A stretch of DNA of 5,563 nucleotides, taken from the NCBI GenBank assembly GCA_021732965.1, contig JAKFVZ010000478.1:1-5563 (forward strand), written 5' to 3'. The stretch is from Reyranella sp. GTDB taxonomy: Bacteria; Pseudomonadota; Alphaproteobacteria; Reyranellales; Reyranellaceae. The notes under the pieces were generated by a model. The model saw only the letters and a list, made by a program, of their open reading frames with translations. It did not search any database and had not been told where the DNA came from. Made by a program: the position numbers and the translations under genes. Shown here piece by piece: positions 1 to 5,563 of this stretch (the stretch's first letter is position 1; each line of letters opens with the position of its first letter).

Positions 1-522
1 GTGCAGAAGCCCATGCACAAGGTCGAGGACCAGAAGAGCGCCATCGCCGACACGATCCGCGCCATCAGGGACCTCACCGGCAAGCCGCCGCGCGGCTGGG
101 AGAGTCCCGGTCTCACGGAGACCGACGAGACGCTGGACCTGCTGGCCGAAGCCGGCATCGAATATGTCGCCGACTGGGTGATGGACGAGCAACCGCTGCC
201 GCTCAAGACGCGCGCCGGCGAGATCGTCTCCGTCCCCTACACGGTCGAGATCAACGACGTCGTCATCAGCGCCGTCCAGCAGCAGCCCTCCGACGAGATC
301 TTCCGTCGTGGCCGTGACCAGTTCGACCGGCTCTACCTCGACGGCAAGACGGCCCCGCGCGTGATGGCGATCTCGATACACCCCTATCTCACGGGCGTAC
401 CGCACCGGATCAAGTATCTTGAGATGCTCTACGACTACATCCTCGGCCACGAGGGCGTCGTGATGTGGACGGGCGCCGAGATCCTCGACTGGTACCGCAC
501 GCAGGTGCCAGCGAATCTGTAG
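1..522 (+). CDS. Polysaccharide deacetylase superfamily protein (PuuE/allantoinase-like), C-terminal part, 5' end cut by window
   Basis: The frame is open from base 1 to a TAG at 520-522, giving 173 visible residues. The first codon is GTG, but the protein begins in mid-domain, so this is probably an internal valine and the true start lies left of the window. Visible blocks are PPRGWESPGLTET (about 29-41), a Leu-rich helix followed by GIEYVADWV (52-60), SVPYTVEINDV (77-87), AISIHPYLTGVPHR (123-136) and a C-terminal VVMWTGAEILDWY (153-165). This pattern is typical of the allantoinase/PuuE-like branch of the CE4/NodB fold, which hydrolyses amide or cyclic amide bonds in small molecules or removes acetyl groups. 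The IHPY histidine (127) probably corresponds to the late conserved His of the family. The N-terminal Asp/His metal-binding motifs would be off-window, so activity cannot be judged. No membrane segment is visible. The stop codon overlaps a palindromic repeat. Family assignment is fairly secure; substrate is unknown. Confidence 0.8.
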   Translation: MQKPMHKVEDQKSAIADTIRAIRDLTGKPPRGWESPGLTETDETLDLLAEAGIEYVADWVMDEQPLPLKTRAGEIVSVPYTVEINDVVISAVQQQPSDEIFRRGRDQFDRLYLDGKTAPRVMAISIHPYLTGVPHRIKYLEMLYDYILGHEGVVMWTGAEILDWYRTQVPANL

Positions 523-607
523 TCGTCCTGAGCTCAGCGAAGGACCTAGCCGAGCGACCAACACACTCCCTGGCGGGCGTGAGATCCTTCGCTGCGCTCA
601 GGATGAC
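522..607. repeat. REP-like inverted repeat downstream of the deacetylase gene
   Basis: Two 26-base arms, 522-547 and 582-607, are inverted copies matching at 23 of 26 positions by eye, separated by a 34-base spacer. The right arm read on the minus strand is GTCATCCTGAGCGCAGCGAA followed by GGATCT. The left arm begins at the last base of the deacetylase stop codon. Translated, this motif gives the VILSAAKDL-like string that often appears in spurious ORFs of high-GC bacteria, which supports a dispersed palindromic element rather than a gene. The spacer shows no strong structure. Likely roles are a mobile palindromic (REP/MITE-like) element, mRNA 3'-end protection or a transcription barrier between convergent genes. 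Family copy number cannot be assessed from one window. Confidence 0.75.
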
Positions 608-614
608 AGATTGG

Positions 615-642
615 AAAGGCCGACGCTCGAGCGCCGGCCTTT
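615..642. terminator. Possible bidirectional hairpin terminator between convergent genes
   Basis: AAAGGCCG (615-622) pairs perfectly with CGGCCTTT (635-642). Inside, CGCT (624-627) pairs with AGCG (630-633), with one A-C mismatch between the two stems. The plus-strand copy is followed by a moderately T-rich stretch (TTTCGTTGTTG), which suits termination of the deacetylase transcript. On the minus strand the hairpin lies 21 bases past the binding-protein stop codon, and its 3' side also ends in TTT, but no longer T run follows. A terminator serving both genes is an inference; the + direction looks better. Confidence 0.6.
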
Positions 643-663
643 CGTTGTTGCGTCCAGACCGAA

Positions 664-2367
664 TTACTTGTCGAGCCAGAACGTGTCGAAGCGGACGACG
701 TCGTAGATGCCGAAGTAATCCTTCGGATTGTGGCCCTTCACGTAATTGTACCAGCCGTCGTTGATCTTCTCCCAGGACACGGGCAGGAGCGGCGGATCCT
801 GCTCCATGATCATCTCGGCCTGGCGGATCAGTTCGAGGCGCTTTTTGGCATCGACCTCGCGGTCGATCTGCGGGACCAGCTCGTTGAACTTGGCATTGTC
901 CCACGACGAGTAGTTCTGCGGCCCGTTCTTCGAGTACCAGGCGTTGAAGTAGTCCGACGGGTCGAGCAGCGTCGAGACGATCGCACCGATGGCGAGGTCG
1001 AATTTGCCGGTGCGGACGTCGTCGAACCAGACCGATTCGACGGCTGGGCGGATGTTGCACTGGACGTTGATGGTCTGCTGCAACATCGCCTGGATCGCCT
1101 GCGACCAGAGCTTGAAGCTCGCGACCTCGCGCACGAGATAGTCGAGGCCGGTGATCCCCTTCTCGTATCCCGCCGCCTTCATCAGCGCCTTGGCTTCCTT
1201 GACCGCCGCCGTCGAGTCGGCCTGGTAGCCGAGCCGCTTGTTGAGCTCCGGCAGGGGCGTGGCGAACTCGGAGAACGGATAAATGAACCCGCCGACCATC
1301 ATCGGGGCGATGTCCTTCACCATGTCGACCAGCACCGGCTTGTCGAGGACGAGGTGGAAGGCGCGGCGCACGCGTGGATCGTCGAGCGGCTTCTTCTTGT
1401 TGTTCATCCAGGTCGCCTGGATGACGCTCTGGTAGAAGTCGGCGCCCGACATGCCTTGCGTCGACCTGACCTTGCGCTGCGACACGGGATCGAGCAGGCG
1501 GGCATAGTCTATGCGCCCGGACAGCAGGCTGGAGCCCAGTTCGGGAGAGAACGGCAGGGCGTGATAGAACTCGATGCCGTCGAGGTACGGCAGGCCCTTG
1601 TTCCAGTAGTTCTTGTTCTTCTCCATGACCCATATTTCCGCCTCGACGCGGCGCTGGCTCTTGAAGGGACCGGTGCCGGGAATGTCGACGACGCGGCGCA
1701 GGTTGTAGCCGTTGTCCTCGAGCGTCTTCTTGCGGACGATGCCGTTCCAGCCCGAGGCGATCGCCGACATGATGAAGTTGGCCGGTCGCGGCTCGGAAAG
1801 CTTGAACTGGACCGTGTATTTGTCCGGAGCCTTGATCTCCTCGACCGCGGCGAACAGCGTACTGCGCGGGATCGAAATGCCCTGGGGCGGCTTGGCGATG
1901 CGATCGAAGGTGGCCTTCACGTCGTCCGACGTGAATTCCGCGCCGTCATGGAACTGCACGTCCTTGCGCAGCATGAAGGTGTAGGTCTTGTTGTCCTTCG
2001 AGATCTCCCAACTGTGCGCCAGGTCGGGAATGATCGTCTTGCCGCTGTCGCGCGGATCGCGCCGCACGAGGTTGTCGAACATGCAGCCCTGGCTACCCAG
2101 GCTGTTGATCGTGCCGGACTGGTGGAAGTCGAAGTGCGGCGGTCTCGAGGTGATGCCGTAGCGCAACACGCCGCCGGACTTGGCGTTGGGCTCGGCGGCC
2201 TTGAGCTGAAACTTCGAGCCGTCGAACTCGTTGGGCACACCCTGTGCCCAGGCATGAAACGGCAGTCCAAAGGCGCCGGCCGCGGCCGCTGCTCCCGCCA
2301 TGAACTGTCGCCGGTTTACGCTGGTAAGCTTGTTTACGCGGGAACGCTTCGACACATGGTCTCGCAT
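664..2367 (-). CDS. ABC transporter periplasmic substrate-binding protein, family 5 (peptide/opine/nickel type), Tat-exported
   Basis: This 567-residue protein captures a ligand in the periplasm and presents it to an Opp/Dpp-type permease. Residues 1-41 are a twin-arginine signal: a basic N-region, NRRQFM (18-23), an Ala/Gly-rich core and a likely cleavage site after AWA (39-41). No lipobox cysteine is seen, so it should be soluble. Family 5 (SBP_bac_5) landmarks follow: GGVLRYGI (65-72), YTFMLRKDVQFHDGAEFTSDDV (split here as YTFMLRKDVQFH and DGAEFTSDDV, 129-150), GTGPF (231-235), LDDPRVRRAFHLVLDK (328-343) and LLPVSW (527-532). Length is normal for the family. The start is ATG at 2367-2365 because a strong SD (GGGAGG) sits 6 bases upstream and the signal peptide begins just after it. 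The frame stays open far upstream, but only as antisense of the ATPase gene. It is divergent from the ATPases and convergent with the deacetylase. The ligand cannot be read from sequence. Confidence 0.95.
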   Translation of the reverse strand: MRDHVSKRSRVNKLTSVNRRQFMAGAAAAAGAFGLPFHAWAQGVPNEFDGSKFQLKAAEPNAKSGGVLRYGITSRPPHFDFHQSGTINSLGSQGCMFDNLVRRDPRDSGKTIIPDLAHSWEISKDNKTYTFMLRKDVQFHDGAEFTSDDVKATFDRIAKPPQGISIPRSTLFAAVEEIKAPDKYTVQFKLSEPRPANFIMSAIASGWNGIVRKKTLEDNGYNLRRVVDIPGTGPFKSQRRVEAEIWVMEKNKNYWNKGLPYLDGIEFYHALPFSPELGSSLLSGRIDYARLLDPVSQRKVRSTQGMSGADFYQSVIQATWMNNKKKPLDDPRVRRAFHLVLDKPVLVDMVKDIAPMMVGGFIYPFSEFATPLPELNKRLGYQADSTAAVKEAKALMKAAGYEKGITGLDYLVREVASFKLWSQAIQAMLQQTINVQCNIRPAVESVWFDDVRTGKFDLAIGAIVSTLLDPSDYFNAWYSKNGPQNYSSWDNAKFNELVPQIDREVDAKKRLELIRQAEMIMEQDPPLLPVSWEKINDGWYNYVKGHNPKDYFGIYDVVRFDTFWLDK

Positions 2368-2373
2368 CTCGTT

Positions 2374-2379
2374 CCTCCC
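2374..2379 (-). promoter_or_regulatory. Ribosome binding site fixing the start of the solute-binding protein gene
   Basis: Read on the minus strand, the bases before the ATG are AGGGAGGAACGAG. The GGGAGG core is followed by a 6-base spacer, a strong and well-placed Shine-Dalgarno site. It decides the start at 2367 against the much longer open frame that continues upstream. Confidence 0.8.
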
Positions 2380-2399
2380 TTTTTGGCCTTTTGCAGACC

Positions 2400-2414
2400 G
2401 AGCACTCTGTGCTC
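2400..2414. promoter_or_regulatory. Candidate operator: perfect 6-bp inverted repeat with 3-base centre
   Basis: GAGCAC TCT GTGCTC is a perfect dyad (2400-2405 with 2409-2414). It lies 33 bases upstream of the binding-protein start codon and 58 bases upstream of the first ATPase gene, a suitable place for a repressor or activator dimer to control both divergent units. No regulator gene is in view and the motif cannot be assigned to a known family. A chance dyad of this size is possible. Confidence 0.35.
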
Positions 2415-2472
2415 TGATGGTTTGCCCATCTTCTCGTGGGCCAAAACTAACACCATAAGTTGAGGGGAGTCG

Positions 2473-3498
2473 ATGGCGGACGAGACGATCCTCCAGATCG
2501 AGGACCTCCAGACGCACTTTTTCACGGCGGTCGGCACCATTCGTGCGGTCGACGGGGTGTCCTATGCGCTGAAGGCCGGTGAGACGCTGGGCGTCGTCGG
2601 CGAGTCCGGCTGCGGCAAGAGCGTGACCGCGCTGTCGGTCCTGCGCCTGGTCGCGAATCCGCCCGGCCGGATCGTCGGCGGCGCCGTCCGCTTCCAGGGC
2701 AGAAACCTGCTCGAGGTCGACGAAGCCGAGATGGAGCGCATTCGCGGCAACGAGATCTCGATGATCTTCCAGGAGCCGATGACCTCGCTGAACCCGCTCT
2801 ACACGGTGGGCAAGCAGATCGCCGAAGCCGTCGCGCTGCACCAGGGATTGAACAGGCGCGACGCCTGGGATCGCGCGGTCGAAATGCTGAAGCGTGTCTA
2901 CATTCCCGAGCCGGAGCGGCGGGCCCATGCCTATCCGCATCAGCTTTCCGGCGGCATGCGCCAGCGGGTCATGATCGCCATGGCCCTGTCGTGCAACCCG
3001 AAGGTCCTGATCGCCGACGAGCCGACGACCGCCCTCGACGTGACCATCCAGGCGCAGATCCTCGACCTGATGCGGGAGCTTCAGGAAACCTTCGGGACGG
3101 CCATCGTGCTGATCACGCACGACATGGGCGTGGTTGCCGAGAACGCCGACCGTGTCGTCGTCATGTACGCCGGCCGCAAGGTCGAGGAAGCCGACGCGAC
3201 GCGCCTGTTCGACCATCCCGGGCACCCCTACACGCGCGGCCTGCTGGGTTCGATCCCTCATCTCGACACTGCGGCGCGCAGTGGCGCGCGGCGGCCCCGG
3301 CTGAACGAGATCAAGGGCATGGTGCCGTCGCTCTTCAGGCTGCCGCAGGGATGCACCTTTGCGCCCCGCTGCGGCCTCGCCAGCGATCAGTGCCGCCAGG
3401 TCGTGCCGCCGCTCGAGGAGCAGCGGCCCGGGCACTGGATCGCCTGCTGGCATGCCGACAAATCGTTGGCGGGCATGGCTGTGGGAGCCGGCGCATGA
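2473..3498 (+). CDS. Peptide-type ABC transporter ATP-binding protein, OppD/DppD-like
   Basis: This 341-residue cytoplasmic ATPase should drive import through the permease encoded nearby. All nucleotide-binding motifs are intact: Walker A GESGCGKS (43-50), Q-loop glutamine (Q100 in MIFQEPM), signature LSGGM (158-162), Walker B VLIADEP with catalytic E183, D-loop SALD-equivalent TALD (186-189) and H-loop H216. The C-terminal oligopeptide/dipeptide extension (oligo_HPY, about 233-300) includes HPYTRGLLGSIP. It is followed by cysteines C294, C300, C307 and C325, in the Cx5C, Cx6C, then distant C spacing that binds a 4Fe-4S cluster in characterised homologues. The start is ATG at 2473, with SD AGGGGAG just upstream. 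ATGA overlap with the next gene shows translational coupling. Being first of the pair and having the ADEPTTALD form fit the D-type subunit. Opp versus Dpp, and hence substrate, cannot be decided. Confidence 0.95.
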   Translation: MADETILQIEDLQTHFFTAVGTIRAVDGVSYALKAGETLGVVGESGCGKSVTALSVLRLVANPPGRIVGGAVRFQGRNLLEVDEAEMERIRGNEISMIFQEPMTSLNPLYTVGKQIAEAVALHQGLNRRDAWDRAVEMLKRVYIPEPERRAHAYPHQLSGGMRQRVMIAMALSCNPKVLIADEPTTALDVTIQAQILDLMRELQETFGTAIVLITHDMGVVAENADRVVVMYAGRKVEEADATRLFDHPGHPYTRGLLGSIPHLDTAARSGARRPRLNEIKGMVPSLFRLPQGCTFAPRCGLASDQCRQVVPPLEEQRPGHWIACWHADKSLAGMAVGAGA

Positions 3499-4496
3499 CG
3501 GCGTTGCTCGAGGTCGAGGGTCTCAAGAAACACTTCCCGATCCACAAGGGCTTCTTCAGTCGCGTCTCCGGGCAGGTCTATGCCGTGGACGGTGTCTCCT
3601 TCTCCATCGCACGCGGAGAAACGCTGGGGTTGGTGGGCGAATCGGGCTGTGGCAAGTCCACGGTCGGCCGCACGCTGCTGCGATTGATGGAACCGACCGG
3701 GGGCAGCATCAAGGTAGCCGGCCGGGACATTACGCAACTCAGCCCCCAGGAGCTGCTGCCCTACCGGCGGCGCATGCAGATGATCTACCAGGATCCCTAT
3801 GCGTCGCTGAACCCGCGCATGAGCGCCGGGGAGATCGTGGGCGAACCGATGGTGGTGCACGAGATCGGCGCGCCGAAGGAACACAAGGAGCGCGTCGCGG
3901 CGCTGTTCGAGCGCGTCGGCCTGCGGCCGGAAGCGGTCAATTCCTATCCCCACGAGTTCTCCGGCGGCCAGCGCCAGCGGATCGGGATCGCACGAGCGCT
4001 GGCGCTCAACCCGGAACTGATCGTCGGCGACGAGCCGGTCTCGGCGCTGGACGTCTCGATCCAGGCCCAGATCATCAACCTCCTGATGGACCTGCAGGAC
4101 GAGTTCAAGCTCTCCTACCTCTTCGTCGCCCATGACCTCGCGGTGGTCGAGCATATCAGCCACCGCGTCGCCGTGATGTACCTGGGCCGCATCGTCGAGA
4201 TGGCAGACAAGCGCGACCTGTTCGAGACGCCGCTGCACCCTTACAGCGAGGCACTGCTCTCGGCGGTTCCCATCCCGAAGGCGAGCGCCCGCGGCCGCAA
4301 GCGCGTGATCCTGACGGGCGATGTCCCGAGCCCGATCAATCCGCCGCCGGGCTGCCACTTCCACACACGCTGCCCCTACGCCATGCCGCGCTGCAGGATC
4401 GAGGCGCCGGCGCTGCGCGAAGTCACGCCCGGCCACCTCGCAGCCTGCCATCTGCACGAAGGCGCCGTGCGCTTTCCCTTGGCGGCGACGTCGTAG
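3495..4496 (+). CDS. Peptide-type ABC transporter ATP-binding protein, OppF/DppF-like
   Basis: This 333-residue ATPase is the likely heterodimer partner of the preceding subunit. Motifs are Walker A GESGCGKS (48-55), Q-loop Q99 in MIYQDPYASLNPR, signature FSGGQ (155-159), Walker B LIVGDEP with E180, then VSALDVSIQAQ and H-loop H213. The insert FPIHKGFFSRVSGQVYAVDGVSF (split: FPIHKGFFSR at 14-23, VYAVDGVSF at 28-36) is characteristic of F-type subunits. The C-terminal extension has HPYSEALLSAVP (248-259) and cysteines C287, C293, C300 and C318, again in the Cx5C, Cx6C pattern of Fe-S-binding family members. Both subunits keep catalytic Glu and His, so both ATP sites could be active. The start ATG (3495-3497) overlaps the upstream TGA, and GGGAG at 3483-3487 lies 7 bases before it. 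The longer open frame upstream of 3495 is an out-of-frame shadow of the first ATPase gene. The stop is TAG at 4494-4496. Confidence 0.95.
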   Translation: MTALLEVEGLKKHFPIHKGFFSRVSGQVYAVDGVSFSIARGETLGLVGESGCGKSTVGRTLLRLMEPTGGSIKVAGRDITQLSPQELLPYRRRMQMIYQDPYASLNPRMSAGEIVGEPMVVHEIGAPKEHKERVAALFERVGLRPEAVNSYPHEFSGGQRQRIGIARALALNPELIVGDEPVSALDVSIQAQIINLLMDLQDEFKLSYLFVAHDLAVVEHISHRVAVMYLGRIVEMADKRDLFETPLHPYSEALLSAVPIPKASARGRKRVILTGDVPSPINPPPGCHFHTRCPYAMPRCRIEAPALREVTPGHLAACHLHEGAVRFPLAATS

Positions 4497-4529
4497 AGTC
4501 TTTCCGCTTAATGTTTATCCGCACACCGT

Positions 4530-4637
4530 CCTCATCCTGAGGAGGCCCGAAGGGCCGTCTCGAAGGATGGGCAACAAACGTGGTGCTCGTTCCCACCCTT
4601 CGAGACGCGGTCCTACGGACCGCTCCTCAGGGTGAGG
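4530..4637. repeat. Large two-armed palindromic repeat with internal hairpins (REP/MITE-like)
   Basis: Most of the gap between the convergent OppF-like and permease genes (4497-4671) is one nested palindrome. Outer arms 4530-4543 and 4624-4637 pair over 14 bases with one mismatch that is G-U in RNA. Inner arms 4557-4571 and 4592-4606 pair over 15 bases, again with one difference. Each side has its own hairpin between outer and inner arm: GGCCC-GAA-GGGCC (4544-4556) on the left, and a 7-bp stem with TAC loop (4607-4623) on the right. The 20-base centre (4572-4591) is mostly unpaired. The whole can fold as a four-way cruciform. The hairpins differ in sequence yet keep pairing. No T run follows in either direction, so it is not a classic terminator. 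I see no gene in the gap. Confidence 0.8.
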
Positions 4638-4671
4638 TGGTTGGTGGAAAGCGATGTAATTCTTGCCCGAT

Positions 4672-5563
4672 CTAAACAGACCCGCGGAGCCGGGGATCGA
4701 GCACGTCGCGGATGCCGTCGCCCAGCAGGTTGAAGGACAGGACCGTGAGCGTGATTGCGGCGCCCGGGAAGAACACCAGCCACCATGGCGGCACCAGCCC
4801 GGAATTGAGCGCGTCGGCCAGCATGTTCCCCCAGGTCGGCTCGGGCGGCGGGATACCGACGCCGAGGAACCCCAGCGACGCCTCGATGACGATGGCCACG
4901 CCGAGATGGGTCGTCGCGAGGATCAGGTAGGGCGCCACGCACTGCGGCAGGATGTGCCGGAACATCAGCCGCTTGTGCGATGCGCCGATGCCGCGCGCCG
5001 CCTCTACGTACTGCATCTCCTTCAACGACAGGACGACGGAGCGGATGACCCGGCCGCCGAAGGGTATTCGGGTGATGGCGATCGCCACGATGACGGTCAT
5101 CAACCCTCCGCCCAGCGCCATGGCGATCGCCATGGCCAGTATCAGATCCGGGAAGGATTGCAGGAACTCGATCAATCTCTGGCTCGCCATGTCGAAGCGG
5201 CCGCCGAAATAGCCGCAGGCCAGGCCCCACAGCGCGCCGACCGTGGTGCCGAACAGGACCGCCCCCAGCGCCACCGTGAGCGACGTCCGGCTGCCGTAGA
5301 TGACGCGGCTCAACGTATCGCGGCCGATCTGGTCCGTGCCGAACCAGTGCTTCTCGCTCGGCGGCTTCTGCATCGCCCGGAAATCCGACTTGAGCGGCGG
5401 ATAGGGAGCGATCAGGGGTGCGGCGATCGCCGTCGCGACGATCAGGGCGGCGATCACCCCCCAGAAGGCCGAGAACGGCGCGCGACGGAAAAAGGACCCG
5501 AGGCCGCGCAGGAGACGGCGCAGCCGGGAGGGCGGCGCGGATACGAGATCGGTGGTTGTCGCG
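4672..5563 (-). CDS. ABC transporter permease, DppC/OppC-type, N-terminus cut by right window edge
   Basis: This inner-membrane permease forms half of the translocation channel, normally with a DppB/OppB partner. The frame is open from the right edge to TAG at 4674-4672, giving 296 visible residues. A GTG at 5457 could start a shorter product but would cut into the first membrane helix. The frame continues upstream with ATTTDLVSAPPSRLRRLLRG and a basic segment ending RRAPFSAFW, as in full-length relatives, and no ATG is seen, so the start is probably just past base 5563. Visible features are TM1 about 32-54, then GTDQIGRDTLSRVIYGSRTS (75-94), further helices near 94-119, 139-165, 210-236 and 260-283, and the EAA loop EAARGIGASHKRLMFRHILP (187-206) that docks on the ATPases. 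It ends with the typical GDGIRDVLDPRLRG. It faces the ATPase genes, so it belongs to a separate transcript, probably shared with genes to the right. Confidence 0.93.
   Translation of the reverse strand, partial: ATTTDLVSAPPSRLRRLLRGLGSFFRRAPFSAFWGVIAALIVATAIAAPLIAPYPPLKSDFRAMQKPPSEKHWFGTDQIGRDTLSRVIYGSRTSLTVALGAVLFGTTVGALWGLACGYFGGRFDMASQRLIEFLQSFPDLILAMAIAMALGGGLMTVIVAIAITRIPFGGRVIRSVVLSLKEMQYVEAARGIGASHKRLMFRHILPQCVAPYLILATTHLGVAIVIEASLGFLGVGIPPPEPTWGNMLADALNSGLVPPWWLVFFPGAAITLTVLSFNLLGDGIRDVLDPRLRGSV

Larger units (their letters stand above)
2368..2472. promoter_or_regulatory. Divergent promoter/operator region between binding-protein and ATPase genes
   Basis: This 105-bp gap must hold promoters for both directions unless transcripts enter from elsewhere. 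It is AT-richer than its flanks near 2441-2460. For the + genes, a weak sigma70-like pair is TTGCCC (2422-2427) and AACTAA (2445-2450) with a 17-base spacer; this would give a leader of about 16 bases containing the SD AGGGGAG (2463-2469). No convincing -35/-10 pair was seen for the - gene. Three short palindromes lie here: GAGCAC/GTGCTC (2400-2414), GATGG/CCATC (2416-2430), and an imperfect TTTGCCCA/TGGGCCAAA (about 2421-2445). They could be regulator sites. Promoter positions are tentative; the regulatory role of the gap is a reasonable inference from its divergent position. Confidence 0.45.

Noticed and set aside
465..764. Small + strand frame (99 codons) over the gap after the deacetylase
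   Set aside because: It is composed mostly of translated palindrome (VVLSSAKDL-like) plus antisense of the binding-protein 3' end; no SD or family signal.
730..2463. Long + strand open frame opposite the binding-protein gene (577 codons)
   Set aside because: It is the antisense shadow of a clear family 5 binding protein. Its translation is rich in Arg, Val, Leu and Asp without recognisable motifs, and high GC content makes such frames common.
2368..3453. Upstream extension of the binding-protein frame on the - strand
   Set aside because: This part runs antisense to the OppD-like gene and lacks any signal or domain, while a strong SD and Tat signal fix the start at 2367.
2991..3494. Extended N-terminus for the OppF-like protein
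   Set aside because: The region is an out-of-frame reading of the first ATPase gene. The protein's family homology begins at MTALLEVEGL, with an SD and ATGA overlap at 3495.
3387..4457. Long - strand frame opposite the OppF-like gene (356 codons)
   Set aside because: It is a shadow of a motif-complete ATPase gene, with no motifs of its own.
4321..4635. Small + strand frame crossing the end of the OppF-like gene and the palindrome
   Set aside because: It is the ATPase 3' end in another frame followed by translated repeat; Arg-rich low-complexity product.
4530..4637. CRISPR array, tRNA or riboswitch in the structured gap
   Set aside because: There are no direct repeats with spacers. The folding is cruciform but lacks tRNA consensus bases, and the position downstream of both genes argues against a riboswitch.

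Overview
The window is GC-rich with strongly GC-biased third codon positions. It carries one ordinary functional module: most of a peptide/opine/nickel-type ABC importer (the Opp/Dpp superfamily) next to a polysaccharide-deacetylase-superfamily enzyme. GC content, the Tat-exported solute-binding protein, the deacetylase subtype and two kinds of interspersed palindrome containing TCATCCTGAG and CGAAGGAT cores suggest an alphaproteobacterium of the Rhizobiales/Rhodospirillales sort. That placement is inference; genus cannot be read from this sequence.

Layout, left to right: (1) the 3' part of a PuuE/allantoinase-like deacetylase gene on + (1-522), cut by the left edge. (2) A 141-bp convergent gap holding a REP-like inverted repeat (522-607) and a possible two-way hairpin terminator (615-642). 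(3) A complete family 5 solute-binding protein gene on - (664-2367) with a twin-arginine signal. (4) A 105-bp divergent promoter region (2368-2472) with several short palindromes. (5) Two translationally coupled ATPase genes on + (2473-3498 and 3495-4496), OppD/DppD-like and OppF/DppF-like. (6) A 175-bp convergent gap filled mainly by a larger two-armed palindrome (4530-4637). (7) A DppC/OppC-type permease gene on - (4672 to the right edge), whose start lies outside the window.

Together, the periplasmic binding protein would capture a small ligand and deliver it to a permease heterodimer (the partner, a DppB/OppB-type protein, is not in view and may lie to the right on the same strand). The two ATPases would power import. 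The adjacent deacetylase/amidohydrolase-like enzyme may act on the same or a related compound, but no ligand can be assigned. The usual single operon (binding protein, two permeases, two ATPases) is broken here into three transcription units of alternating direction, and palindromic elements sit exactly in the two convergent junctions.

I see no phage, CRISPR, tRNA, rRNA, transposase or defence gene. I found no clearly undescribed system. The most interesting items are the two palindromes, their shared core and their placement, and the split arrangement of the transporter genes.
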